Assembly: GCA_964372125.1 (NCBI GenBank)
Contig: CAYJPL010000023.1
Location: forward strand, 1 to 32,599
Direction of reading: 5' to 3'
Length of the DNA stretch: 32,599 nt
From: Tannockella sp964372125
GTDB lineage: Bacteria; Bacillota_I; Bacilli_A; Erysipelotrichales; Coprobacillaceae
Shown here: positions 23,834 to 32,545 of the stretch, piece after piece
How positions within the stretch are numbered: position 1 is the stretch's first letter
How the letters are laid out: every line of letters begins with the position of its first letter
Made by a program: the position numbers and the translations under genes
The notes under the pieces: model-generated
The model's database searches: none
Seen by the model: the letters and a program-made list of their open reading frames with translations, nothing else
What the model was told of the DNA's origin: nothing

Positions 23834-25801
23834 ATGAAAAATAGAAAAGGATTAGTAAAAGTAATATTACCATGGATTGTAGTATTAATGCTTGTTGCAT
23901 TTTTAATGCCTTTACTAAGTGGTGATTCAAGTGAAGAACTTAAGTATGATGAGTTCTTACAAACAATAGAAGAAGAAAATATTACATCAATGGAAATAAC
24001 ACCATCAACATTAATTATTGATGTTAAGGGTGTATATACAAAAACAGAAGATGGTAAGGAAGAAGAAGTAACATTTACTACTACAATTCCAAAAACAGAT
24101 GCTGAGTTAAATAACTTAGTTTCACTTCTTGATGAAGAAGGAATTAGTACAACAATTGTAAATGCAGCTGAACAAAATGTGTTCACAGATGTATTAATTG
24201 GAATTTTACCATATGTATTCTTATTTGGTGGAATGTTCTTTTTACTAAAAATGATGTCTAATGGTGGCGGGAATTCTAAAGCATTTGAATTTGGAAACTC
24301 TAGAGCTAAGTTAGAAAAGAATCAAAATACAAGATTTAAAGATGTAGCCGGAATGGATGAAGAAAAAGAAGAATTAACTGAATTAGTTGATTTCTTAAAA
24401 ACACCTAAGAAATTCGTTGAAATGGGTGCTAAAATACCACGTGGTGTCTTGTTAGTGGGGCCACCAGGTACAGGTAAAACATTACTTGCAAGAGCAGTTG
24501 CAGGAGAAGCAAGCGTACCATTCTATTCGATTTCAGGATCTGAATTCGTGGAAATGTTCGTTGGTGTTGGTGCCGGACGTGTGCGTGATATGTTCAAGAA
24601 AGCAAAACAGTCTGCGCCTTGTCTAATCTTCATTGATGAAATTGATGCAGTAGGACGTCAAAGAGGAGCTGGAATGGGTGGTGGACACGATGAACGTGAA
24701 CAAACATTAAACCAGTTACTTGTAGAGATGGATGGATTTAGTGGTAATGAGGGTATTATTATGCTTGCTGCTACAAACCGTGCTGATGTATTAGATCCGG
24801 CATTACTTAGACCTGGACGATTCGATAGACAAATTCTTGTTTCGAATCCAGATAAAAATGCTAGAACTGAAATTTTAAAAGTACATGCAAGAAATAAAAA
24901 ATTCGCACCAGATGTAGAATTTGATAATATTGCTAAAAGAACACCAGGTTTTAGTGGGGCAGAACTTGCCAATGTATTGAATGAATCTGCATTACTTGCA
25001 GTACGTGAAGGTCATAAGTTAATTACTACAAAAGATATTGATGAAGCTGTGGACCGTGTTATGGCTGGACCAGCTAAAAAATCACGTAAATATACAGAAC
25101 ATGAAAGAAAACTAGTTGCTTATCATGAAGCAGGGCACTCAGTAATAGGGCTTACTTTAGAAGATGCAAATCAAGTACAGAAAGTAACGATTATTCCGCG
25201 TGGTCAAGCAGGTGGATATAACTTAATGACTCCTAAAGAAGAAACATATTTCCAAACAAAAAAACAGTTAGAAGCAACTATTTCAGGATATATGGGTGGA
25301 CGTGTAGCTGAAGAAGTATTCTTTGGTGATATTAGTTCAGGAGCGCATAATGATATTGAACAAGCGACACGTATTGCACGTTTAATGGTAACAGAATTAG
25401 GGATGTCAGATTTAGGATTTATTAAATACGCATCAGGTCAAGATGCTGTGTTCTTAGGGAGAGATTATACGCAGACAAATAATGCTCACTCTGGACAAAC
25501 GGCTCATGAAATTGATTTACAAGTTCGTGCTATTATCGATGACTGTTATCAAAAAACTGTTGATATTATAAATGAACATAAAGATAAACTAATTAGTATT
25601 GCAGAAGCGCTATTAGAATATGAAACATTAAATGGAGAACAAATTGAAAACCTATACAATACAGGTGAAATGTTACCAGAATACGAACACGTTGAAGAAG
25701 TTACCACATCAGTTGAAGAAGCTGTAGAAACTAAGAATGTAGCACAATCAAACAAAGATTTAATTGATCAACAAGATGACTTGTTAGATGAAATGAAATA
25801 A
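23834..25801 (+). CDS. ftsH: ATP-dependent zinc metalloprotease FtsH
   Basis: Membrane-anchored AAA+ protease that degrades misfolded and regulatory membrane and cytosolic proteins. The 655 residues comprise two membrane helices (about 9-28 and 117-138) flanking an extracytoplasmic domain; an AAA+ module with Walker A GPPGTGKTLLARA (about 209), Walker B IFIDEIDAVG (about 264) and the second region of homology AATNRADVLDPALLRPGRFD; and an M41 peptidase with zinc motif HEAGH (431-435) and a later GAHNDIEQAT region. The acidic tail after about 600 is divergent, as is common. The start has AAGGAGAG nine bases after the hpt stop. Confidence 0.98.
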   Translation: MKNRKGLVKVILPWIVVLMLVAFLMPLLSGDSSEELKYDEFLQTIEEENITSMEITPSTLIIDVKGVYTKTEDGKEEEVTFTTTIPKTDAELNNLVSLLDEEGISTTIVNAAEQNVFTDVLIGILPYVFLFGGMFFLLKMMSNGGGNSKAFEFGNSRAKLEKNQNTRFKDVAGMDEEKEELTELVDFLKTPKKFVEMGAKIPRGVLLVGPPGTGKTLLARAVAGEASVPFYSISGSEFVEMFVGVGAGRVRDMFKKAKQSAPCLIFIDEIDAVGRQRGAGMGGGHDEREQTLNQLLVEMDGFSGNEGIIMLAATNRADVLDPALLRPGRFDRQILVSNPDKNARTEILKVHARNKKFAPDVEFDNIAKRTPGFSGAELANVLNESALLAVREGHKLITTKDIDEAVDRVMAGPAKKSRKYTEHERKLVAYHEAGHSVIGLTLEDANQVQKVTIIPRGQAGGYNLMTPKEETYFQTKKQLEATISGYMGGRVAEEVFFGDISSGAHNDIEQATRIARLMVTELGMSDLGFIKYASGQDAVFLGRDYTQTNNAHSGQTAHEIDLQVRAIIDDCYQKTVDIINEHKDKLISIAEALLEYETLNGEQIENLYNTGEMLPEYEHVEEVTTSVEEAVETKNVAQSNKDLIDQQDDLLDEMK

Positions 25802-25819
25802 AGCGGGAACGCTTTTTTT
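25800..25819 (+). terminator. Short terminator-like hairpin after ftsH
   Basis: AAAGCG (25800-25805) pairs with CGCTTT (25810-25815) around GGAA and runs into a T-tract to 25819. The six-pair stem is short, so it may act as a partial terminator that attenuates downstream hslO expression. Confidence 0.5.
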
Positions 25820-25834
25820 CATAGGAGGATATTT

Positions 25835-25924
25835 ATGAAGAAAAACACAAAAAAAATATTTATTATCTTACTTGTATTAAGTATGGTTATACCAACAATA
25901 TTTTCAGCATTAGTACTATTTTAA
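25835..25924 (+). CDS. 29-residue single-pass membrane peptide
   Basis: A very small gene with a strong ribosome site (ATAGGAGG, 25821-25828) at good spacing, ending ten bases before hslO. It encodes MKKNTKKI followed by one hydrophobic helix (FIILLVLSMVIPTIFSALVLF). The layout, a basic N-terminus and one helix, resembles the DUF4044-type small membrane proteins of Firmicutes, but at 29 residues that is only a suggestion. Its function is unknown. The FtsH neighbour invites the idea of a protease-associated small protein (inference). Confidence 0.65.
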   Translation: MKKNTKKIFIILLVLSMVIPTIFSALVLF

Positions 25925-25934
25925 GGAGTAAAAT

Positions 25935-26804
25935 ATGAAAGATTATTTAATTAGAGGAATCGTAGAAAGTAAGAATTGTCGTATTTTTGCATGTACTACT
26001 AAAAACTTGTTAGAAAAAGCAAGAGTACATCATCAAACATGGCCAACTGCAAGTGCGGCACTTGGAAGATTAATGTCAGTATCTTTAATGATGGCAAGCA
26101 TGAATAAAAACAAAGAAAAAATGACAGTTACTGTAAATGGTGGTGGCCCAATTGGAACAATGATGACTGTAACAAACGGCGATGGAAACATCAAAGGATT
26201 CGTTGCAAAAAGCGATGTTCATTATACGTATAATGATACAGGAAAACTTGCAGTAGGAGTGGCAGTTGGTAATCAAGGAACAATTCAGGTTGTAAAGGAC
26301 ATGGGATTAAAAGAACCGTTTGTTGGTACTGTACCATTACAATCAGGTGAAATTGGTGATGATTTTACTTACTATTTTGCAGTAAGTGAACAAACACCAT
26401 CAGTAGTATCTTTAGGTGTATTAGTTAACGATACTAATGAAATATTGTCGTCTGGAGGATTTATAATTCAATTACTTCCAGAAGCAACGGATGAAGATAT
26501 TTCTTATATAGAAGAAAAAATGAAAGACTTCCCGGCAATATCATCATTATTACAAGATGGAAAAACACCTGAACAAATTATTGAAATGATATTTCCAGAT
26601 GTTAAATTTTTAGACAAACAAGATTTAGATTTTGTATGTGATTGTTCAAAGGATAAAATGGAGCAAGCTCTTATAACTGTAGGAAAAGAAGAACTACAAG
26701 CAATGATTGATGAAGATCATGGTTGTCAAATACGTTGTCACTTCTGTAATACAGCATATGACTTTGATGAAAAAGAACTTGAGGATATGATTAATAATAT
26801 TTAG
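25935..26804 (+). CDS. hslO: Redox-regulated chaperone Hsp33
   Basis: Holdase chaperone activated by oxidative unfolding. It has 289 residues. The C-terminal redox switch is intact: Cys235-Asp-Cys237, 30 residues, then Cys268-His-Phe-Cys271, the CxC-X27-32-CxxC zinc site. The N-terminal domain shows the family pattern (ATGTKNLLEKAR-like region, HHQTWPTASAALGRLMSVSLMM, GGGPIGTMMTV). An upstream Cys264 is an extra cysteine near the switch. Ribosome site AAGGAG. It follows ftsH and the mini-protein and ends in a strong terminator. Confidence 0.97.
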   Translation: MKDYLIRGIVESKNCRIFACTTKNLLEKARVHHQTWPTASAALGRLMSVSLMMASMNKNKEKMTVTVNGGGPIGTMMTVTNGDGNIKGFVAKSDVHYTYNDTGKLAVGVAVGNQGTIQVVKDMGLKEPFVGTVPLQSGEIGDDFTYYFAVSEQTPSVVSLGVLVNDTNEILSSGGFIIQLLPEATDEDISYIEEKMKDFPAISSLLQDGKTPEQIIEMIFPDVKFLDKQDLDFVCDCSKDKMEQALITVGKEELQAMIDEDHGCQIRCHFCNTAYDFDEKELEDMINNI

Positions 26805-26807
26805 ACT

Positions 26808-26838
26808 AAAGAAGCTTATGTTATATAAGCTTCTTTTT
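26808..26838 (+). terminator. Intrinsic terminator after hslO
   Basis: AAAGAAGCTTAT (26808-26819) pairs with ATAAGCTTCTTT (26825-26836) around a five-base loop, followed by Ts. Confidence 0.9.
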
Positions 26839-26850
26839 ATGTGCCGGCAT

Positions 26851-26880
26851 AATAAAACCAGTCTCCTAAAAGACTGGTTT
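26851..26880 (-). terminator. Intrinsic terminator of the minus-strand ABC gene
   Basis: Read on the minus strand, AAACCAGTCT pairs with AGACTGGTTT around a six-base loop (TTTAGG) and runs into TTATT. It begins eight bases after the ABC gene's stop. Confidence 0.88.
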
Positions 26881-26887
26881 ATAATTA

Positions 26888-29590
26888 TTATTCAGATCGT
26901 AGTGCAACTACTGGATCTTTTTTAGCTGCATTTTTAGCTGGTAATAGACCACCTAATACTGTAATAAACATACTTAAGGCTACTAAGATTACTGCTGGCA
27001 CTAATGGTAATCCAACAGAAATGCTTGTATCACCTAATAATGATTGAATTACTGCTGTAATTGGAATATTTAATAATAGAGTAATACCAACACCTAATAA
27101 TCCAGAACAGATACCAATGATAATTGTTTCTGCATTAAATACTTGAGAGATATTTTTCTTAGAAGCACCAAGTGCACGTAATACACCGATCTCCTTAGTT
27201 CTTTCCATTACCGAAATATGTGTAATAATACCAATCATAATACTTGATACGATTAATGAAACACTTACAAAGGCAATTAATACATAAGAAATTACATCAA
27301 TGATTGTAGTAATTGATGATGTTAATAATTCAACAAAATCAGTATAAATAATTTGATTTTCTGCAGTTGCATTAGCATTGTATTCTTCAATCGCAAGTGC
27401 TACAGCGTCTTTATTTTCAAAACTATCAGTATAAATATTTATAGCTGAAGGAGCATCGTAACTTACTTGACCAAAGTCTTTTAAGTTTGATTCATAAGAT
27501 GCATTACCAAGTGTTTCATCATAGATAGATAATAATGATTCTTCATCAGGATCGTTTGCAAGCCAAGCATCTAACATAGCAGCAGATGTAGCTTCATCTT
27601 GAGGCATTGACATTTGACCACTACTATACATCATCATATTGTAGAATGATGCTTTTTCACTTACAGGTAAGTTTGTAAGATATGTAATAGTATCTTCTAC
27701 TTTTTGTTCGTCATTAGCTGCTTCAAAGTTTACACCTGTTAGAACATTTACTTCTGGAGTTTCATTTTGTGCAACTACAACATCACTGTTATTTGATAGT
27801 TCAATAATTTCTGTTGTTAAAGCATTTGTATATCCAATAGCTGATGCAAAAGATGTAGTTGCATCTTCACTTGGGATTGCGATACCAACAATATTTAATG
27901 CTGTTTTATCTTCGATAGTTGCCACTAAAGCATCATCTTGAAGATATGTAAATTTACCATCAGTTCCTTCAACATAACGATCGCTTTCTGGAACCATATA
28001 GAAAGTATGATTTGTAACATCTTCAAAGTTTAATACTTGCTTTGTAAGTTCTTCATCATTTTCAATTTGTTCAATGATAGTAGTATACTCATCAGCAGTC
28101 ATAAGACCTAATTGGTATAAAACATCAACATCAATACTATAATTTTCATCTAAAAATAATACAACTTCATTAGATTCAGTTGGCCAATTACCATGTGCTA
28201 AGTCATAACTATCAGTGATTGCAGCATTTACTGTTTCACCATCAGCACCAGGAGTTAATTCCGCAAAATTTGTAGCTCCTAGAGTGCCTGTACCTGACAT
28301 CATAGAAATCATCATATTTTGATTTTGCATCATAGCATCCATAGTACCTGAAGAATTCACTAATTCACTAGGGTCAACTGAAGTGTTAATTAATTTATCA
28401 TCGTTATTGTAAGATAATACATCAAATGAAGGATCATATGTATAGATCACACCGTCTTCTCCTAGATACTGATTAATATCACTATCAGGATTATCTAAGT
28501 ATTTTTTGAATTCAGTAAGATTATTTGTAACCATTAAACTATTTTGGGCTTCTAACATACTAGTGTCCCAGTTAACAGCATCTTTTTCTACATTTTCATC
28601 ATCACTACCTACAGGTCCTGGTGTCATACCAGTCATATTCATAGATTCTGCCGAAATTGTAATAGGATAAGAACCCATTGTTTCTTTTTGTAAATCGTCA
28701 ATATACGTATTTACCCCATTTGATAATGATAGAATTAACGCAATACCAATAATTCCAATTGAACCAGCAAAGGAAGTTAGTAAAGTTCTACTTTTCTTTG
28801 TCTTTAAGTTATTTGCACTTAAAACTAAAGCAGTTTTCAATGACATCTTAGCGCGCTTTGTTTTTTTGTTTGTTGTTTCTTTAACGTTGCGCAGTTCTTG
28901 TTCCTCTGTTGGAATATATGGATTAGAGTCATCAATGATATTTCCGTCTTTTAAGTTTACAATACGGCTTGAATACTCTTTTGCTAATTCAGGGTTATGA
29001 GTAACCATGACTACTAAACGATCATTTGCAACCTCTTTTAATAATTCCATAATTTGCACACTAGTAGTTGTATCTAATGCACCAGTAGGCTCATCTGCAA
29101 GTAAAATATCAGGATCGTTAACTAATGCACGGGCAATAGCCACACGTTGCATTTGACCACCTGATAATTGGTTTGGTCTTTTGTTGACATGATCAGCTAA
29201 TCCAACTTTAGATAATGCATCAAAAGCTCTTTTCTTTCTTTCACTTTTTGAAATACCACCAATTGTTAATGCTAATTCTACATTTGATAATAATGTTTGG
29301 TGAGGAATAAGGTTATAACTTTGGAATACAAAACCAATTGCATGGTTACGATATGTATCCCAATCTCTATCTTTATAGTTTTTAGTAGAGGTACCATTGA
29401 TGATTAAATCTCCTTCATCATAACTATCTAAACCTCCAATAATATTTAATAAAGTAGTTTTTCCTGAACCACTTGGTCCAAGAATAGAAATAAATTCATT
29501 GTTTCTAAAATTAAGACTAACACTGTTAAGTGCAGTTTGTGTGAATTCTCCTGTTGTATATTGTTTTTTAATATTTTTAATTTGTAACAT
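26888..29590 (-). CDS. Fused ABC transporter ATPase-FtsX-type permease
   Basis: A 900-residue single-chain half-transporter. The ATPase (about 1-225) has Walker A GPSGSGKTT (38-46), signature LSGGQMQRV (about 142), Walker B ILLADEPTGA (about 162) and H-loop VMVTHNPE. After a basic linker come one membrane helix (about 267-290), a large extracytoplasmic domain of about 470 residues rich in Asp, Glu, Thr and Asn, and three C-terminal helices (about 765-795, 820-845, 865-892) with the FtsX-like VMERTKEIGVLRALGASKK loop. This is the MacB/FtsX-type mechanotransmission layout, usually linked to peptide or antibiotic export, lipoprotein release or envelope signalling. It is divergent from a response regulator/kinase pair, which suggests a sensing or resistance module. 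The ribosome site on the minus strand is AGAAAGGATG. Confidence 0.9.
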   Translation of the reverse strand: MLQIKNIKKQYTTGEFTQTALNSVSLNFRNNEFISILGPSGSGKTTLLNIIGGLDSYDEGDLIINGTSTKNYKDRDWDTYRNHAIGFVFQSYNLIPHQTLLSNVELALTIGGISKSERKKRAFDALSKVGLADHVNKRPNQLSGGQMQRVAIARALVNDPDILLADEPTGALDTTTSVQIMELLKEVANDRLVVMVTHNPELAKEYSSRIVNLKDGNIIDDSNPYIPTEEQELRNVKETTNKKTKRAKMSLKTALVLSANNLKTKKSRTLLTSFAGSIGIIGIALILSLSNGVNTYIDDLQKETMGSYPITISAESMNMTGMTPGPVGSDDENVEKDAVNWDTSMLEAQNSLMVTNNLTEFKKYLDNPDSDINQYLGEDGVIYTYDPSFDVLSYNNDDKLINTSVDPSELVNSSGTMDAMMQNQNMMISMMSGTGTLGATNFAELTPGADGETVNAAITDSYDLAHGNWPTESNEVVLFLDENYSIDVDVLYQLGLMTADEYTTIIEQIENDEELTKQVLNFEDVTNHTFYMVPESDRYVEGTDGKFTYLQDDALVATIEDKTALNIVGIAIPSEDATTSFASAIGYTNALTTEIIELSNNSDVVVAQNETPEVNVLTGVNFEAANDEQKVEDTITYLTNLPVSEKASFYNMMMYSSGQMSMPQDEATSAAMLDAWLANDPDEESLLSIYDETLGNASYESNLKDFGQVSYDAPSAINIYTDSFENKDAVALAIEEYNANATAENQIIYTDFVELLTSSITTIIDVISYVLIAFVSVSLIVSSIMIGIITHISVMERTKEIGVLRALGASKKNISQVFNAETIIIGICSGLLGVGITLLLNIPITAVIQSLLGDTSISVGLPLVPAVILVALSMFITVLGGLLPAKNAAKKDPVVALRSE

Positions 29591-29630
29591 ATAAACATCC
29601 TTTCTGTGTTGATAGGTTTATTATTACTAA

Positions 29631-29657
29631 TGTTTGTAAACTAAATGTTAAGTAAAC
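29631..29657 (+). promoter_or_regulatory. Direct repeats, candidate response-regulator operator
   Basis: TGTTTGTAAAC (29631-29641) and TGTTAAGTAAAC (29646-29657) form direct repeats; the GTAAAC boxes are 16 bases apart. An additional inverted pair, GGTTTA (29615-29620) and TAAACC (29653-29658), brackets them. They lie between the ABC gene and the response-regulator gene, close to the ABC start. OmpR-type regulators bind direct repeats, so autoregulation of the module is plausible. Confidence 0.4.
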
Positions 29658-29732
29658 CTCAACTGAATCTCAAATTATATTTTTTTATATAATTTATTTA
29701 AATATATGATAATATTGTAGTGAGGTGGTAAT

Positions 29733-30422
29733 ATGATAAAAGTGTTAGTTGTTGAAGATGATAAGGACTTACAAGAACTATTTGTAAGCATTTTAGTTGG
29801 TGAAGGATATGAAGTATATAAGGCAAAAGATGGAATTGAGGCATTTGATGTATTAGACCAAACCCATATTGATTTAGTAGTATGTGATATTATGATGCCT
29901 AGGATGGATGGTTTTGAGATGATAAAAGAAATAAAGAATGCAGGATATAATATGCCAATATTGATTATCAGTTCAAAAGATAGCTTTTTTGATAAAAGAA
30001 CAGGATTTAAATTAGGAATTGATGATTATATGGTAAAGCCAGTTGATGTACAAGAAATGTTATGGAGAATAGAAGCAGTACTGCGTCGTAGCCAAATTAT
30101 AAGTGAAACAAAGGTTATGATTAAAAAAACTACATTTGACCGTGATACGTTAACAGTATCTTATAATAATCAAAATATCCAATTAGTACAAAAAAAATTC
30201 TTTTTGTTACTTAAATTAGTAAGTGCTCCAAATAGAATTTTTACAAGAAGACAAATTATGGATGATATTTGGGGTGTGGATAGTGAATCTGATTCGCATA
30301 CATTAGATGTCCATATAAGTCGTCTAAGAGAAAAATTCAAAGATAATGAAGATTTTGAAATCATTACGGTGCGAGGTTTAGGGTATAAAGTAATAGAAAA
30401 GCAGGATAATCAAAATGCCTAA
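29733..30422 (+). CDS. OmpR-family response regulator
   Basis: A 229-residue two-component regulator. The receiver domain (1-120) has the acidic pocket EDD (8-10), phosphoacceptor Asp52 (VVCDIMMPRMDGF), a conserved Ser in LIISSKD and the Lys of MVKPVD. The C-terminal winged helix (about 130-225) has RQIMDDIWG, LDVHISRLREKF and VRGLGYKV. The ribosome site GAGGTGG is strong. Its end overlaps the kinase start by eight bases. It probably regulates the divergent ABC gene. Confidence 0.95.
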   Translation: MIKVLVVEDDKDLQELFVSILVGEGYEVYKAKDGIEAFDVLDQTHIDLVVCDIMMPRMDGFEMIKEIKNAGYNMPILIISSKDSFFDKRTGFKLGIDDYMVKPVDVQEMLWRIEAVLRRSQIISETKVMIKKTTFDRDTLTVSYNNQNIQLVQKKFFLLLKLVSAPNRIFTRRQIMDDIWGVDSESDSHTLDVHISRLREKFKDNEDFEIITVRGLGYKVIEKQDNQNA

Positions 30423-31425
30423 AAGAACGTCACGTATAATTGTTCATTTTACGGCAGTAGTGTTTGGAATATTTTCGGTTACAATGTCAGTAGTATCGGG
30501 TATTGCGCTTGCTATATATGGAAGGCAATTTCTTGAGGGACAAAAGCCACTATTTTTAATCACAGCCTTGACAAGTGTTGTAGTAGGAACATGGATTTCT
30601 AAAATTGCAGGAAAGCGATTATTTTATAGAATTGATCAATTTAATGAAGCAACAAAAGAGGTTGCAAATGGGAATTATAAAGTAAGGCTTATCGCAGATA
30701 CGAGAGCTACAGAGATAAATGAAATTATAAAAAACTTCAATATCATGGTAGATCAACTATCATCAACTGAACTACTTAGAACAGACTTTATCGAAAATGT
30801 ATCTCATGAATTTAAAACACCACTTGCTGCAATAGAGGGGTATGCAATGTTACTCCAAAGAGTTGATTTAACAGATCAACAAAAAAGCGAATTTATTCAA
30901 AAGATTGTATATAATACAAAAAGACTTTCTTCCCTTACAGGAAACATATTATTGTTATCAAGAATAGAAAATCAAGACATTGGCATCATCAAAGAACAAT
31001 ATGACTTATCAGAAGATATTAGAGAGGTAATTGTTTCTTTAGAGCCACAATGGAGCACAAAGAATATATCACTAGATATTGATATAGATGAAATACAGAT
31101 ATTAGCAAATAGAGAATTATTGCAGCATGTTTGGACAAATATCCTAGGTAATGCGATAAAATATAATAAAGACAACGGAAGTATCAAAGTGTCGGTAAAA
31201 CAAGACAAAGGAGTGGCTATTATCATTGAAGATAGTGGTATTGGGATGTCACCTAAAGTTCTAGAGCGCGTATTTGAAAAATTCTACCAAGGTGATACTT
31301 CACGTACGAATAGTGGGAATGGACTTGGTATGACTTTAGTAAAGCGTATTCTTACATTACATAATGGAAGTATCGAGGTCACTAGTGAAGAAAATGTAGG
31401 CACGAAATGCATTATAAAGTTGTAA
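30415..31425 (+). CDS. Sensor histidine kinase with a minimal extracellular loop
   Basis: A 336-residue kinase. Two membrane helices (about 7-32 and 44-62) are separated by only about 11 residues (YGRQFLEGQKP). A HAMP-like linker follows, then HisKA with His131 in ENVSHEFKTPLAAIEG, and a HATPase domain with N box NILGNAIKYN, G1 DSGIGM and G2 GNGLGMTLVKRI. The near-absent sensor loop is the layout of intramembrane-sensing kinases, which in Firmicutes often take their signal from a partner ABC transporter; the divergent fused ABC protein is the natural candidate (inference). The start is inside the regulator gene, showing translational coupling. Confidence 0.93.
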   Translation: MPKRTSRIIVHFTAVVFGIFSVTMSVVSGIALAIYGRQFLEGQKPLFLITALTSVVVGTWISKIAGKRLFYRIDQFNEATKEVANGNYKVRLIADTRATEINEIIKNFNIMVDQLSSTELLRTDFIENVSHEFKTPLAAIEGYAMLLQRVDLTDQQKSEFIQKIVYNTKRLSSLTGNILLLSRIENQDIGIIKEQYDLSEDIREVIVSLEPQWSTKNISLDIDIDEIQILANRELLQHVWTNILGNAIKYNKDNGSIKVSVKQDKGVAIIIEDSGIGMSPKVLERVFEKFYQGDTSRTNSGNGLGMTLVKRILTLHNGSIEVTSEENVGTKCIIKL

Positions 31426-31426
31426 A

Positions 31427-31449
31427 TGGACGATGAAAATCGTCTTTTT
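31427..31449 (+). terminator. Intrinsic terminator after the histidine kinase
   Basis: GACGAT (31429-31434) pairs with ATCGTC (31439-31444) around a GAAA loop, followed by TTTTT. The stem is short but has a stable loop. Confidence 0.75.
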
Positions 31450-31501
31450 GATATCATATTATAATTCTTTATATTTAAATATATAAAAAGAAATGAAAAT
31501 A

Positions 31502-31510
31502 TGCTAATAT
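31502..31510 (+). promoter_or_regulatory. Possible extended -10 promoter of dusB
   Basis: TGCTAATAT (TGn plus TAATAT, five of six to consensus) lies just upstream of the dusB ribosome site (AAGAAGGAAG). No clear -35. It would leave a leader of about 15 bases. Confidence 0.35.
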
Positions 31511-31531
31511 TCATAAGAAGGAAGTGACTAA

Positions 31532-32521
31532 ATGTTTAAAATAGGAAATGTCGAAATAGAAAATAGAGTTGTTATGGCACCGATGGCAGGAATTACAAAT
31601 CTTGCTTTTCGTAAAATTATTAAAGAGTTTGGAGCAGGTTTAGTATACTCTGAAATGGTTAGTGATAAGGCGTTATGCTACCGAAACCCCAAGACACTAT
31701 CAATGTTACAAGTAGATGAATCAGAACATCCAATGAGTATGCAAGTATTTGGTGGTGACCGTGATACTATTGTTGAAGCAGCAAAGTTTATCGATGAACA
31801 TTCTAATTGTGATATCATTGATATAAATATGGGTTGTCCAGTAAATAAAGTATTAAAAGCAGATGCAGGAAGTAAATTAATGTTATACCCAGACAAAGTA
31901 TATGATATCGTAAAAGGTGTTGTAGAAAATGTAAAAAAACCAGTTACTGTTAAGATTCGTATAGGTTTTGACTTTGATCATATTAACTGTGTTGAAATTG
32001 CAAAGTTAATTGAAAAAGCAGGGGCGAGTGCGATTGCTATTCATGGTAGAACAAGAAGTCAAATGTATGAAGGAAAAGCAGATTGGTCATATATTAAACA
32101 AGTTAAAGATGCTGTAAGTATCCCAGTAATTGGAAATGGTGATATTGTTTCTGTAGAAACAGCTGTTCAAATGTTAGAAGAAACGGGTGTTGATGCAATT
32201 ATGATTGGAAGAGCTGCACTAGGAAATCCTTGGTTGATTAAAGAAATCGTTGAAGTTGTAGAAAATGGCAATGAATTTACAATGCCAACATTTAATGAAA
32301 AACTAGATCAATGTCTAGAACATGCAAAAAGATTGTTGGAAATAGAAGTAGAAAAAGTTGCAATGTTTCAAATGCGAGGACATGCGCCTTGGTATATCAA
32401 AGGATTAAAGTCATCTGCAAAAGTAAAAGATAAACTTTCAAAAATAAATACTTTTGTAGAATTACAAGATATTATAGAAGAGTATCGAAGCTATTTACAT
32501 ACTGAACTAGATGGATTATAA
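31532..32521 (+). CDS. dusB: tRNA-dihydrouridine synthase (DusB family)
   Basis: FMN-dependent enzyme that reduces specific uridines in the D-loop of tRNAs. The 329 residues have VVMAPMAGITNLAFRKI at the N-terminus (FMN-binding), DINMGCPVNKVLKADAGSKLM with the catalytic cysteine (about residue 100), and the FMN phosphate-binding IHGRTRSQMYEGKADW and NGDIVSVETA segments. In B. subtilis it lies downstream of the ftsH-hslO region, as here, but separated by the ABC/two-component module. Confidence 0.95.
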   Translation: MFKIGNVEIENRVVMAPMAGITNLAFRKIIKEFGAGLVYSEMVSDKALCYRNPKTLSMLQVDESEHPMSMQVFGGDRDTIVEAAKFIDEHSNCDIIDINMGCPVNKVLKADAGSKLMLYPDKVYDIVKGVVENVKKPVTVKIRIGFDFDHINCVEIAKLIEKAGASAIAIHGRTRSQMYEGKADWSYIKQVKDAVSIPVIGNGDIVSVETAVQMLEETGVDAIMIGRAALGNPWLIKEIVEVVENGNEFTMPTFNEKLDQCLEHAKRLLEIEVEKVAMFQMRGHAPWYIKGLKSSAKVKDKLSKINTFVELQDIIEEYRSYLHTELDGL

Positions 32522-32545
32522 AACGCAAATAATCGTAATTAAAGT

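Noticed and set aside
23818..24186. Minus-strand open frame over the start of ftsH
   Set aside because: It is a shadow of the ftsH coding sequence, Ser/Thr/Ile-rich, with no ribosome site or known domain.
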